Program-made: the position numbers and the translations under genes
Assembly: GCF_026213295.1 (NCBI RefSeq)
Contig: NC_079412.1
Location: 9,406,454 to 9,470,453, forward strand
DNA: 64,000 bases
Direction: 5' to 3'
Source of the DNA: Gadus chalcogrammus
Taxonomy: Eukaryota; Chordata; Actinopteri; Gadiformes; Gadidae
In this document: piece after piece, positions 35,301 through 44,101 of the stretch
Numbering within the stretch: position 1 is the stretch's first letter
Layout: the number at the start of each line of letters is the position of its first letter
Notes under the pieces: model-generated
Told to the model about the DNA's origin: nothing
Databases searched by the model: none
Seen by the model: the letters and a program-made list of their open reading frames with translations, nothing else

Positions 35301-38196
35301 TCGGCCTCCCGGCTACCCGCAATGTTTAAAACTTCTAGAGGGTGTGAATTATTCCAACGCACGCGCAAAGTGTTCGACTAATCGCAACAGAGTGGACAGG
35401 CTGACCAATCACAGCAGACTGGGCTATTCGGGAGGGGGGCCTTAAAGAGACATGATACAAAACAGAACATTTTTGAAAGACGCTGACATTGGTTTTGCAG
35501 AAATAAACAGTGTGAGAATAATAAGAGGTATTCTAACATACATGCATGTAACCCTATTCTAGTAGTTCACCCAAATGCAATTATTTACCCTAAAAAAGCA
35601 TGATATGGGATCTTTAAATGCAGGGATCTCCTTTTGATACCGATGAATGATCCTTCCTTACTTATTTAGTTGCATTAGCATTACATGATGGCATACCATG
35701 ACTGTGTTCAGGCAATGTCATATGTGTCAATCACCAATGTTCACAAGTGATGATCATTATGTAATCAGTCAGACGATGTTCGATCAAGTAAAATGCATCT
35801 TTGTTTCTGTACTTTTGATTTTAGTTCTCCCTGTTGATCCAACAAGTTCTCCCGGTAAGTCATGTCATTAAATATATCTGCAAGAATTGTTTAAACAGTC
35901 ATTGAAGGCATTTGAACCCTTGTCGTTTGGCTCATACGGGGTGAATGTACAAACCCACACCAAAAAGACATCAATTTCCTCCTGCTAGTGCCCTTACGCC
36001 TGGTCCCAGGCAGTAGGCCTAGACCCTGGCACCAGGCGGTAGGCTAGGCACCAGGCGGTAGGCCTGGACCCATTCTAGTAGTCCCCCCGAATGCAATTAT
36101 TTACCCTAAAAAAGCATGATAAAGGATCTTTAAATGCAGGGACCTCCTTTTGAATCAAGGAGTACTTGTCACTCGCTCTGTGACAAATAAACAATCTTCT
36201 TCTTTTTTTAGGTGATTCCAAAACACCTAAAAAATGTACAAACCCACACCAAAAAGACATCAATTTCCTCCTGCCAGTGTCCTTACGCCTGGTCCCAGGC
36301 AGTAGGCCTAGACCCTGGCACCAGGCGGTAGGCTAGGCACCAGGCGGTAGGCCTGGACCCATTCTAATAGTCCCCCCGAATGCAATTATTTACCCTAAAA
36401 AAGCATGATACAGGATCTTTAAATGCAGGGACCTCCTTTTGAATCAAGGAGTACTTGTCACTCGCTCTGTGACAAATAAACAATCTTCTTCTTTTTTTAG
36501 GTGATTCCAAAACAGTGTCGCCGTACTGGGGGTTTATAACAGGTAGGTTTTATGGTCTTTAACACCTGCATGCACATTATTTAAGTTCTTTCATTATATT
36601 TCTCTGAATTGCATTAATCTTTCCGATTGAAGGTCTAAGGACACAGATTTGGTTGAAAGGTTCACATTTTAATCAAGGGCTGATAAATCATCGATTGGTG
36701 ATGAGAGATTTCATTTCAGCCATTGCAAACGAATGATGTTACAATTCACAATTTCTTTTTCATGTCCATCAAATATTGCATATGCTTGAGGATAATTAAG
36801 TTCTAACTTAAAGGTTGGGTATGGGATTTGCGAAACGCCAGCAGATTTTGAAAACACACAACTCAAATGGTCCTACCCCCTCTCCTTCAACGCTGACTCT
36901 GAATCCACCCATTCCAAGTACATGGACGCGCAATCATGCACGAGCGCGAACACAGATGCGCGAGAGCAAGCCATTAGCTAGTTAGCTAGCTCCAGTAGCG
37001 CAGGATAACAATAAACAGAAGCTTGCTCTGGGTCACGAGCTTTGAGTATGTACACGAAGGGGTCGCACGGGGAGCGGGGGAGGGGAGGGCAGTGCGAGTG
37101 CAGTTCGACTGTTTGATTGACGTACTTACCGTCCAATGCCACTCGGTGGGTCTGGATATCATTGGCTGGGGTTTTTCGAGCCCTGCCCGTTCCACAGATG
37201 ATTGACTTGCTAATTTTCATGTCAGTGTACTTCTAACTCAGTGGCTGTAAGTGGGTTACGATAAGGATTTCAAGTAATTTTGCAAAAATGGCCCAAAAAA
37301 GAAAATTCCATACCCAACCTTTAAAAAGTGCAAATAAAAATGTCTGCCAGCCTGATGCTCGATAATCTACGTGTGACAAGCCACCTAAAGGGTTTGAAAA
37401 CAGCCCTTTAGCACTGACTAGACACAGTGAGAGGAAATGATGACCAAACAATTTAGTCATTAAAGTGATGGACAAAAACGCTCACGATGCAGCTTCAAAC
37501 CAAATCTTATTTTGCTGACAAATTACTCGGGATACCCAATAAATGCATTTATTTTTCTACAGAGGCCAATGCGCGATTATTTTTCCTTGTAAATTCATAC
37601 ATCTCACTCTTTACCCCAAATAGTTCCTATTGCCGTCGTTTTATTCCTCTCTGGGCTATTTTGGAAAAAGAGAGGGTAAGATTTCATGTTCATGTTCATG
37701 CAGAAACCCTTCGCCTTTGCTGGGTTTCTGGACTCCTTGCTTCTGACTGTTTTGTGCTCTTGCTCCTTCAACTCTCCTTGCTTGATTTTTATTGCTGTTC
37801 AACTCTTTCTGCACACCAGCAATTATACTTTAAGTACAATATAAGTCAAGCACTGGCTGTTGTGAATGAAGAGTTTTGGATCCTGAGGCGAGGTGAATGC
37901 AAAGTTGTAGTGTGAGTTTCTTTGAACAAATGAGGCTGTGCTCACCGAATGATGTGATGTTGCTTTAAAGACGTTTTAAAACATAAATATATATATTTTT
38001 ACTAAAGAAGACCTAATCGAGGCGTTATATTCAGTGTACTGTTATCTGATGTTTCATTGTGTCTTTAGGTCCATATCATGTCTCGGGTCTTGCATATTGC
38101 TTGTGTCTCTTTTATGTTAGTAACCACATACGTATGCCTTTCAGCTCTCAATCTCTTCGTGCTCCAGTTCCATTAGAGGAAGACAAGATATTGTAG
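20280..38196 (+). CDS. CD46/CD55-like (teleost Tecrem-type) membrane complement regulator with four CCP domains
   Basis: Joined coding exons: 20280-20379, 27377-27562, 30567-30663, 31995-32065, 32164-32346, 32469-32645, 32821-32916, 34844-34882, 35825-35854, 36501-36542, 37624-37675, 38145-38196. All have AG/GT borders and compatible phases; the result is 374 codons plus TAG. Layout: signal peptide (1-33), CCP1 37-94, CCP2 99-150, CCP3 155-211, CCP4 216-270, Thr/Pro stalk 272-303, short linkers 304-334, transmembrane helix about 335-354, stop-transfer KKR, 17-residue tail ending at residue 374. CCP2 is split after the second base of a Gly codon, as in many regulators of complement activation. 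N-glycosylation sites: NLT in CCP2, NST in CCP4. Family members bind C3b/C4b and restrain convertases on host cells; this role is inferred from architecture and synteny (CD34 and miR-29 downstream). An extra stalk exon (33,915-34,010) would add 32 residues in frame. Whether the best name is CD46-like or Tecrem cannot be settled here. Confidence 0.85.
20714..21262. mobile_element. Harbinger-type MITE nested in the ISL2EU-like arm
   Basis: Ends tgccgcttttccaccgca and tgcagtggaaaagcggca are inverted, flanked by TTA (20,711-20,713 and 21,263-21,265). Subterminal sequence is rich in gactcgacacgact and its complement. The copy is non-coding. Confidence 0.85.
21289..21653 (+). pseudogene. Two exons of a transposon-borne ORF (possible SWIM/YqaJ-type protein)
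   Basis: Exon 21,289-21,439 (DVHRIVG, PTSKREKGFKIYISSYLHNF) joins exon 21,562-21,653 (IIGALCHRSMKKSEKPHSL) in phase through GT/AG borders. The text resembles N-terminal parts of the fish proteins that carry SWIM and YqaJ nuclease domains in ISL2EU elements. I base this on remembered family patterns. No nuclease motifs remain downstream, so it is a fragment. Confidence 0.45.
22112..22227 (-). pseudogene. THAP-like first exon of the ISL2EU-like element
   Basis: The - strand ATG at 22,227 opens a 116-nt exon that ends in SNQHCCVQLCSASS before a GTAACA donor. CC..LC resembles the first zinc ligands of THAP fingers (CCVP.C). The rest of the finger would lie in a following exon that I could not identify. 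Confidence 0.4.
22342..22690. other. Intronic non-coding DNA
   Basis: Located between the ISL2EU-like element and the L2 LINE. It has the look of another dispersed repeat (agcgacacaagcgtc and similar), but no borders were found. Confidence 0.3.
22700..24376 (+). pseudogene. L2-clade LINE reverse transcriptase, 5' truncated and frameshifted
   Basis: Successive frames encode reverse-transcriptase blocks in order: PIIKK, SSFRPISQLPFLSKVLEKVV, QSGFKSRHSTETALLK, LLDLTAAFDTVDHQILL, GVPQGSILSP, and FADDLQIYLP with the catalytic pair as F-A-D-D. The C-terminal block follows (NSLPLGLRSAQSIE). Stops and shifts lie near 23,071, 23,351 and 23,620. The 3' end shows the L2-style tail ctatataaataaacttgact with four acttg units (24,339-24,376). 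The endonuclease half is missing, so this is a dead, 5'-truncated copy inside intron 1 of the CCP gene. Confidence 0.9.
24668..25272. repeat. Dispersed repeat copy B (partner of 17,057-18,482)
   Basis: Nearly identical to copy A, but with the middle ~850 bp missing. The junction lies near 24,777-24,799. Confidence 0.85.
25390..25515. repeat. Imperfect hairpin
   Basis: Arms aagcgcagtttctcttggga and tcccaagagaagctgcgttt, about 70 bp apart, form an inverted repeat. A second small hairpin (gccctttgtctc and gagacaaagggc) follows at 25,561-25,593. Confidence 0.6.
26085..26582 (+). mobile_element. Non-LTR retrotransposon 3' end fragment
   Basis: A short stretch encodes RLKNSFYPQAIRLLN-like text (in aagaacagtttttatcc style), the usual end of a LINE ORF2 in teleosts. 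It is followed by an untranslated tail ending gacaataaacaatcttgtat with repeated cttgtat. Clade not determined (Rex1/CR1-like is possible). Confidence 0.5.
26583..27376. other. Distal part of intron 1, unassigned
   Basis: Non-coding sequence leading to the CCP1 acceptor (cttttag, 27,376). No RNA gene or repeat border was recognised. Confidence 0.4.
27377..27562 (+). CDS. CCP gene exon: CCP domain 1
   Basis: 186 nt, phase 1-1. It encodes one whole sushi domain with four Cys and the conserved Trp (GTWTPSTLGC). The mature N-terminus AQDCEKP comes from this exon. Confidence 0.9.
28400..28870. repeat. Partial relative of the hAT MITE at 55,921-56,701
   Basis: Sequence gtgtaaccggttagtaaatc, then tttaggaaaaatcagtaaac and, later, gggttgtgtaaccgtttaca are shared with that MITE. 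Arms are incomplete and the 8-bp target duplication is not evident. It sits in intron 2 of the CCP gene. Confidence 0.6.
29677..30446. mobile_element. hAT-type MITE with 8-bp target duplication, in intron 2
   Basis: Termini tagggctgggcgattaat and ataatcaagcagcccta are inverted. Both sides carry the 8-bp direct repeat gttcacac (29,669-29,676 and 30,447-30,454), as hAT transposition leaves. It is 770 bp and non-coding. It ends 120 bp before the CCP2 acceptor. Confidence 0.85.
30567..30663 (+). CDS. CCP gene exon: CCP domain 2, first half
   Basis: 97 nt, entering in phase 1 and leaving after two bases of a Gly codon. It encodes the first two Cys of CCP2 (NCGSLELVNG and FSCNDG). The donor is GTTAGT. 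Confidence 0.85.
31995..32065 (+). CDS. CCP gene exon: CCP domain 2, second half
   Basis: 71 nt completing CCP2 from GYILEGKNLTC to PTCS, with Trp in NTAWLG and an NLT glycosylation site. The split point matches the classic divided CCP exon of complement regulators. Confidence 0.85.
32164..32346 (+). CDS. CCP gene exon: CCP domain 3
   Basis: 183 nt, phase 1-1, four Cys. The position usually held by the conserved Trp before the last Cys is Phe (NGKFTPNPPTC), which is unusual for a sushi fold core. Confidence 0.9.
32469..32645 (+). CDS. CCP gene exon: CCP domain 4
   Basis: 177 nt, phase 1-1, four Cys and Trp (NSTWSSTPEC) with an NST glycosylation site. It is the parent or sister of the exon copy at 60-236. 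Confidence 0.92.
32821..32916 (+). CDS. CCP gene exon: Thr/Pro stalk, copy 1
   Basis: 96 nt, phase 1-1, encoding a run of Thr and Pro (TTTPTTTTTTPTTPTT), a likely O-glycosylated spacer like the STP region of CD46. The donor is GTAGCG, weaker than average. Confidence 0.8.
33007..33517. mobile_element. 511-bp insertion (SINE-like) in one copy of a tandem duplication
   Basis: This block is present in the first copy of the duplicated intron segment but absent from the second, whose sequence joins exactly across it (33,006 to 33,518, seen at 34,100/34,101). Part of it (ggggatagaactagcaacct with a following ctgagcc) resembles the dispersed repeats at 42,355 and 46,375. An insertion after the duplication is the simplest reading; a deletion from copy 2 is possible. 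Confidence 0.6.
33758..34337 (+). repeat. Recent tandem duplicate of the stalk-exon segment
   Basis: 33,758-34,100 is practically identical to 32,664-33,006 (offset 1,094), and 34,101-34,337 is practically identical to 33,518-33,754 (offset 583). It includes a second copy of the stalk exon with intact splice sites. Confidence 0.92.
33915..34010 (+). CDS. CCP gene exon: Thr/Pro stalk, copy 2 (optional)
   Basis: The 96-nt sequence is the same as the exon at 32,821-32,916, phase 1-1, with the same acceptor and donor. Including it would lengthen the stalk by 32 residues without a frame change. Use in mRNA is unproven. Confidence 0.6.
34844..34882 (+). CDS. CCP gene exon: juxtamembrane linker 1
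   Basis: 39 nt (DSKGVDVVPPRPP), phase 1-1, acceptor ttcacag, donor GTAAGT. Confidence 0.65.
35020..35150. repeat. Minisatellite of ggcctggtcccaggcaccaggc type
   Basis: About five degenerate units, each partly self-complementary (cctgg and ccagg). Shorter versions recur at 35,998-36,072 and 36,287-36,361 because the surrounding segment was duplicated. Confidence 0.85.
35825..35854 (+). CDS. CCP gene exon: juxtamembrane linker 2
   Basis: 30 nt (LLPVDPTSSP), phase 1-1. Intron sequences on both sides match those around linker exon 1, so the two small exons arose by segment duplication and then diverged. Confidence 0.6.
35946..36523 (+). repeat. Two tandem ~289-bp units carrying an exon start
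   Basis: 35,946-36,234 and 36,235-36,523 are near-identical. Both hold the acceptor tttttttag followed by gtgattccaaaaca, but only the second (36,501) reaches a donor. The first exon copy (36,212) runs into the next unit and is dead. Confidence 0.85.
36501..36542 (+). CDS. CCP gene exon: membrane-proximal segment
   Basis: 42 nt (GDSKTVSPYWGFIT), phase 1-1, followed by the GTAGGT donor. It supplies the first residues of the transmembrane helix. Confidence 0.75.
36812..37320. mobile_element. MITE flanked by TTAA, in the intron before the transmembrane exon
   Basis: Ends aggttgggtatgggattt and aaattccatacccaacct are inverted (one mismatch); TTAA is present on both sides (36,808-36,811 and 37,321-37,324). 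509 bp, non-coding. TTAA is the piggyBac target site, though the terminal bases do not match the usual piggyBac CCY start. Confidence 0.8.
37624..37675 (+). CDS. CCP gene exon: transmembrane helix
   Basis: 52 nt. With the preceding G it reads VPIAVVLFLSGLFWKKR, a helix plus a basic stop-transfer anchor. Leaves in phase 2 at GTAAGA. Confidence 0.8.
38145..38196 (+). CDS. CCP gene exon: cytoplasmic tail and stop
   Basis: The acceptor cctttcag joins in frame to GSQSLRAPVPLEEDKIL and TAG (38,194-38,196). A GTAAGG donor four bases after the stop suggests a further 3' untranslated exon. An alternative acceptor at 38,068 would give a different, more hydrophobic short tail, so tail variation is possible. 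Confidence 0.7.
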
Positions 38197-39982
38197 GCTG
38201 GTAAGGAAGTGGATTGAGTAAAGTAAAGTATTCAACATGTCATTTGAGTAGGGGTTTGAGGATGAAATGCCTCAACCCCGAAAAAAACAACAAAAAAAAG
38301 CTGAAAAAGCTAAAAAGCTGCATTGTAAAATATTTCTAACCATCAGGTTCATCACCTTCCTGCTGCTGCGCTGTATTTGAAAAAAAATTACGTGAGATCA
38401 TTCATACTCTATCTCTTTTTCCCCATTTATGTTCCGGGGAAAGGTTGCCCTGACGATGTTCTACTGATTACCACACCAAGCCGAGAGGGAAGAATTATCA
38501 CTAGACCAGGATTTGAATGTAATCTCCCGCCATATGCAAACAATTCAACTGGGGTCCACAGTCAATATAATTGGCACAGTTGGATGCTTGCCAAGAAATA
38601 TAATGCATACTGTATTCATCCATATGTATCTCCTGTTCTTCTCAATCAGAGGAGTGTTTTTTGGTGCACGCATGCTTTTCTAATCAATCTGGAATCTGTT
38701 CACTTGGCATCTGAAGGACATCGATCACAAAATCATATTGCTTTGCCTTAAGCATAGCTTACTCCAATGAATGCTTCCGAATTAATGCTGTATTAGATTG
38801 ATAGTGTTACATTCAATTATTTATTTCTCTTCCACCTTCAACATGTTTATTTGCCACGTTTTAAGTTTTGAGAAAAGGTCAATGCGTTTGATAGAAACAT
38901 TTCTGGCTGCATTTGCTGCCAAAGTACAATTATTTGGTTGATTACTTTGCCATCAACCCTGTATTGTAAACCTTATTGTAGATTGATTTTTGTTAAGAAA
39001 AGAAAATGGAGCCGTTTTGTATTGCTACTCGTTCTTGGTTGGTCTATTTGGCCTTGGTCGTTTTGAACCCAATTTATGGTTGTAAGCAGATGAATTAAAC
39101 AAGCCCTTTTTGGAGGGGCTTGTTTTTAACCAATGGGTTGTTTAGTTGTGGAGTTGACGTTATTGGGTTGGATGTGTGAATGTAAAATAAAATGTTTTTT
39201 TTACTGTGGTCCCCCACTCAAATCTCTAAATGTGGAGGTAAAACATTTATATTTATTTTAAATTAATCATCGCCCAATGTTTGAGGTATGTATTTTTTGA
39301 CAATTTGCACTTATAGGCTTTGCTGGGGCCGTAGCGCCATGGAGACATTCTGTGGTTGTAAATAATTGAAATGAGGTATAAATATGTGTGCAGATCAAAT
39401 CTGAAGCCTCAGATCATTGTGTTCCAATCGTTTGCTATCGATTTTCCACATTCTAAATGTGACAAAATGTGAAAAGCGAAATAAATCTATTGACGCCATT
39501 TAAAAATATCTATCAAAATGGTCAACTGCATTAGTAATATCCATAATTTATTAGCATTGTATTTCATTGTGCCTTGACAACCATTTGATATGAACATGAG
39601 CTTGAAATTATAAAAATGATTAAAGTACTTCCGTCCACGTTCTGTGTTACTGTACTCTCTGTTTGAGTATGAAATGTAGTTAGTGATTCTAAGTCTTTAA
39701 TATCGGTCAACAAATGGATTACAATTTTTATAATCCATTCAGCATTTAATTTTCATTCATCACGTATGAATACCAAACATTACATTCCTGTATAACGCTT
39801 AAAAATAAAAGATTTCAGATGAATGCTTCTTGGCCATTAGCCCAATACATTCAGTTGCATTAAAGACCTGCTAGTTCAATTGAAGAGAACTAGTGATCTT
39901 AGAACTAAGGCCCCTTTTTAAACCCTTCTGCCCAACCCCAGTCTGCCCACGGGCCCGCCGCAGAGGAGCTCACCCTCCCGAT
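38197..39982. other. Probable 3' untranslated region and downstream non-coding DNA
   Basis: AATAAA hexamers at 39,186-39,191 and 39,482-39,487 could end the CCP transcript. An open frame at 38,377-38,751 shows no domain and is probably chance. The end of the transcript cannot be fixed from sequence alone. Confidence 0.4.
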
Positions 39983-39989
39983 GAGGTAT

Positions 39990-40067
39990 CCTTCATTGTA
40001 ACCGATTTCAAATGGTGCTAGAAACACAAGAAGACTCTGAACACCGAAAGAAATCAGTCAACCTTGG
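39990..40067 (-). ncRNA. mir29c: miR-29c precursor hairpin
   Basis: On the - strand positions 40,020-39,999 give a 22-nt 3p arm that begins TAGCACCATTTGAAATCGG and ends in TTA, identical to vertebrate miR-29c-3p as I know it. The 5' arm (about 40,061-40,037) reads TGACTGATTTC.tt..GGTGTTC, like miR-29c-5p, and pairs with it around a cagagtcttcttgtgtt loop. miR-29 represses collagen, DNMT3 and other targets by seed AGCACCA. It lies 1.1 kb downstream (on the - strand) of miR-29b, as in the mammalian cluster. Confidence 0.95.
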
Positions 40068-40089
40068 AAAAGAGGACCTTAAGCTTGCA

Positions 40090-40452
40090 CTGCTAACTGT
40101 GTCACTGCTACTGTGTCAATGCCAACTGCGTCACTGCGTCAATGTTAACTGCGTCACTGCTATTGAGTCACTGCTAACGGTCAATGATAACTGCATCACT
40201 GCTACTGAGTCAATGCTACTGCGTCAATGGTAACTGCGTCACTGCTACTGTATCACTGCTACTGCTCAATGCTAACTGCGTCACTGCTACTGAGTCAATG
40301 CTACTGCGTCAATGGTAACTGCGTTACTGCTCAATGCGTCACTGCTACTGAGTCACTGCTACTGTGCCATGGCTAGCTGAATGACTGCTAACTGAGTCAC
40401 TGCTACTGTGCCATGGCTAACTGAGTCATGGCTAACTGCCTCACGCTAACTG
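40090..40452. repeat. Minisatellite of gctaactg/gctactg + cgtca/agtca blocks, in the miR-29 primary transcript
   Basis: Irregular repeats of ctgctactgagtcaatg and gctaactgcgtcact fill the space downstream of the miR-29c hairpin arm. The same array continues at 40,955-41,003 after an inserted MITE. Confidence 0.85.
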
Positions 40453-40455
40453 ATG

Positions 40456-40949
40456 GTGTGTTCCAGATGCCTCGTACACCAGCCGAACGAGTTGCAAATG
40501 GGGTAATCTCCCAGCTTTCTTGCAGCATTTCACCTGGGACCGACCAAAAGTTTTGGTCAATTCTGAGAGTATACAGAGTTCAGTGAGGTTGACCGTACAA
40601 CTCGACAACAAAAATGGCTGGTCCAAAAATTGGATTTATTTTCTTTGTATTCGTACCACGTTGGTCATTTTAATGTCGATTTTAAATGCTCTTACACACT
40701 TGATTAAATTTCTTCGTTATTCCGGTCATCAATTTATGCATTGCACGGTCTTGCTGTGCGTGAAATACAATGTAAAGTTGTGTTTGTTTTCTAGCTGGTT
40801 TGCTAAAGAGGCTAATGTGGCTAACAATGACTAGCCAATGACATGACGCAATCACAAAGACAAACAGGAAGGCTATAAGTGTTACAAGCCAGGAAATTAC
40901 GCCACAAGAGCAACTCGTGCGGGTGGTGTAAGAGGCATCTGGAACACAT
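40456..40949. mobile_element. MITE inserted between the two miR-29 hairpins
   Basis: Inverted ends of about 40 bp (tgtgttccagatgcctcgta onward to gaacgagttgc; partner gcaactcgtgc to gaggcatctggaacaca). It interrupts the minisatellite. Non-coding, ~490 bp. Confidence 0.8.
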
Positions 40950-41130
40950 CATAAGTCACTGCTACTGAGTCACTGCGACTGCAACTGCGCCACTGCTAAC
41001 TGTCCCTCCGGCCCGTTGGTAAGGGGTGGGTGACACTTCCTGGGTGATGAACTCCCGTTTTCCTCCCCTCCCACCAAGTGTGATGCAGTGTTGCTGGCAC
41101 GTATCCAGCATCTGTGGGAGAAGTTCACAT

Positions 41131-41213
41131 CCCACCACAAGAACACTGATTTCAAATGGTGCTAGATGGAGGACCGCACTCTAAGCCACCATCGGAAACC
41201 AGCTTCCAAGGGG
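41131..41213 (-). ncRNA. mir29b2: miR-29b (b-2 type) precursor hairpin
   Basis: The - strand sequence 41,164-41,142 begins TAGCACCATTTGAAATCAG and ends TGTT, identical to miR-29b-3p. The 5' arm (about 41,203-41,180) reads GGAAGCTGGTTTCCGATGG then TGGCTTAG, matching the miR-29b-2 arm rather than b-1 as remembered from mammals. The hairpin closes over a agtgcggtcctccat loop. It shares its strand with miR-29c and CD34, so both hairpins probably come from one primary transcript starting further right. Confidence 0.95.
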
Positions 41214-42354
41214 AGTATTTCTGAGGGTCGGTTCCACCTGTGACGCAAACAAACTGAAACATTACAAAGGAAAAAGTTAGGCACATATGAAAAGGCTGAC
41301 CTTAGGTATTTTCTGTGTTAGTTTGAAAGTCTCACCCAGGATCCTCAGCCTCTCGTGGCTCTGAGTGCAACAACAACGTATGGTTTAAGGAATGCAATTC
41401 ACAATGAAATGAGTTAAATGAAAAGTTAAATGCATTGTGCAAGTACAGTAATGCTATTTGATGTATTTAAGGAAGATAACAAAACTGGGACAGCTGGAAT
41501 AGACATACAGTATCTATGGCCCTATTCATTTTCAGGGCCTAGGTGACTTACTACTGGGTATAAGAGATACGGTGGGAAAATACAAATCCTCCCATGTTAT
41601 AGTAGTGCTTCTGGGGGGAGACGGCAAAGCCTAAGCAGGAAACCAACAGGAGCAAGGGGTGGAGTTACACCTGGTTTCCTGTTTCGTAAAGAGATATTCT
41701 ACAGAAAAAACTCAATCACACCAGTGGATGACATTTTAAGCAGAGGATTGTAATGTAATTCTATAGTAGTCCGTCTAAAATGGGTGGATTTGAAACCTGT
41801 ACACTTTTACTTTTTTACAGTTAACTACTGCTGGCCGAGTTCGTGTTTATTGATCACCGCCTCCAGCAACATGATTTGTCAAAACAAGAAAGTAATTTTA
41901 CTCACATTAGATTCTGCTATAAGACTTCCGAGCTGAATCTTCAGTCAGATTTTTGATGCTAGCATTATACTAGTCATGGGTGTGGTACTGCTGAACTGAG
42001 GGAAGGAATGACATTAAGCCATTATTCAAACATACAAATATTGCATGCAATCACTGCTGTTTGAATTAGCCAAGCATTAAGACACAGCTACGATACATTT
42101 TTGGGTTGACATCTGCATTTGAAAAAATCAAAAACATCAACGGCTAGAAGGCGGAGTAGTGCAGTCATGGTCTCACCTGTATATCTGAGCAGAGCGCCCC
42201 AACCGGCCCTCGCTCATGTAAACCATCTCCCTCTTCCTCTGCGCGGCTGGGGCGGAGCGACGGTGGCAGTGGCTCCCGACTCCCCCGCTGCTACAGGGCG
42301 GGACCAGGAGGAGGCAGTGTGTCAATGAGCACTACATTTACATCACATTTTGTG
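41214..42354. other. Probable miR-29 host-transcript region, no exons recognised
   Basis: Non-coding. At 41,600-41,720 it shares tacggggatattctac-like text with 60,900-61,050, marking a dispersed repeat. Host-gene exons cannot be recognised without transcript data. Confidence 0.3.
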
Positions 42355-42560
42355 TGAGAGCTTGCTGACGCTTTTATCCACAGCAACTGAGAACCATTCA
42401 TTCACACACACCGAGTTCAACAACACAGTGCGGCAGCCAGCTTGCCAGGAGTAGTCAGGGTGAGGCGTCTTGCTCGGTGTCAACTCAACACTCCGGGGAT
42501 CGAATTAGCAACCTTCCGGTTAACATTTAAACCACTCTACCTCCAGAGCTACTTCCGCCC
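42355..42560. repeat. Teleost SINE/MITE-like dispersed repeat
   Basis: Contains gctgacgcttttatccacag and ggggatcgaattagcaacct with a following cactctacctc, typical of a very abundant fish repeat; related pieces at 33,210-33,420, 46,375-46,500 and 62,480-62,540. Confidence 0.6.
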
Positions 42561-43257
42561 AACTACAAAGCAGCCAGGTATTGTGTCTGCAAGGTGCCTA
42601 CGCTAGCTAACACTACTCCTTCCTGAACATTCTCTTTTCTTCTTCCATTTTATTGTACTGATGGGCTTGCTTCCCCGGGTGTTCCTAGGTAAACTGGGAA
42701 CTTTCTCTCCATGGTGAGAATACCACCAACTGACTCTGTGGCTCAGAGTCACTTTGATTATAACAATCGAGAACCGCCAAGTCCCCTGAGACATGACATG
42801 ATGATGTAGACCAAAGCCACATCTTGGTCAATTCCTGGTGACCCGATGGTGGCCTGTGATGAGGTTGTGTTTATGTGGCTGTAAGTAAGCAGTGTCTGAT
42901 CATGGTCTACGTCTCTGTCCAATGCTTTCAACGTGTACAGAGTTAACCTCAGAACCCCCCCAATATTTTACATAGCTACATTCAGAATATCACATAATTT
43001 TACGTTTTTTCCATTGAATGCATTGTAGCACCAACATGTTACAAATCTGCTCATTTTAATGCGTATCGATACAATTATTATTAGAGTATTACTTCTCTAA
43101 TATGTTTTAACCACTCACTCTGAAAGTTGGTAGAGTTTCGTAAACCAAATTGAAATGAAGAAACAACTCGAAAAACCAGATCTTAAAAAGATGAACACTC
43201 AATGCAGACCATTGTTAGGCAACGCTTGACTTCAGTAGGCATGGACTAGGAAAGGAC

Positions 43258-43410
43258 TAGGGCTGCTCGATTATGGAAAAAATCATAATCGTGATTGTTT
43301 TGGTCAATATTGAAATCACGATTATTCAAACAATTATTTTTGAGTTTGAAAACATGATGTATTTATTCAGCATGTCTCTCCCAAAAGCACTTTTCTAACT
43401 GAGTAGTTCC
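43258..43410. repeat. Fragment of the hAT MITE family seen at 29,677
   Basis: tagggctgctcgattatgg and onwards is the reverse complement of the right end of the 29,677-30,446 element, to about 43,410. Confidence 0.75.
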
Positions 43411-43999
43411 CCTCTGCTGTGTCATCTTGAAGCACAGAGAAGGAGCCCTCGAGGCTGGGTGGGCTCTAAGGTGCTTGCTACCGCTGATAGGCTGTGGGAT
43501 TGGCCTTCGCAGCGGAAGCCGCTGCTAAAGTAAATATTAGTACTAATTAGAAGTTTAATTAAGTTAGTTTTGTTGGCGACTGTACCGTCGTCTGCATCGA
43601 AGGACGTTATTATAAAAAACAGTTGAACAATGGACGCTGTTCGCATTGTCTGTTAACTTCACTAGCTCAGCGCTCAATAACCCTTACTACAGTCCATTTA
43701 CTTTAATAACCCAAGCAGCCATTGTTGCTTGTAACGTACAACCAATCAGATTATTGCATTCTGGATGTGAGCTTGGGCCTGGCCAATCCAGTACTGCCTT
43801 GCAGCCAAATGAAATCCTCCTAGCCAATGAGAATTCTGCTTTTGCTCAAAGGCTTGCGAGGCAGCAGCTTTAGGAAGTACAGTGAATTGGAGAGTTGCCA
43901 GTGCAGAGTCACCAAAGCATGCAAGGTAAACAACTCTTCTTCCCTCTTTGTCTCTGATCATGAGCCATGACATTTTGCCTGTTTTAGTCCTTCCTTTTT

Positions 44000-44101
<102 letters not shown>

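Noticed and set aside
36212..36234. Possible exon start GTGATTCCAAAACA behind a good acceptor
   Set aside because: It runs into the next duplicated unit with no donor. The second copy at 36,501 is the usable exon.
37487..37915. 142-codon open frame overlapping the transmembrane exon
   Set aside because: Different frame from the spliced gene. The spliced reading gives a helix and KKR anchor; this one gives no recognisable protein.
38377..38751. 124-codon open frame downstream of the CCP gene
   Set aside because: No domain or family pattern. It lies in probable 3' UTR and the assembled tail exon ends the gene at 38,196.
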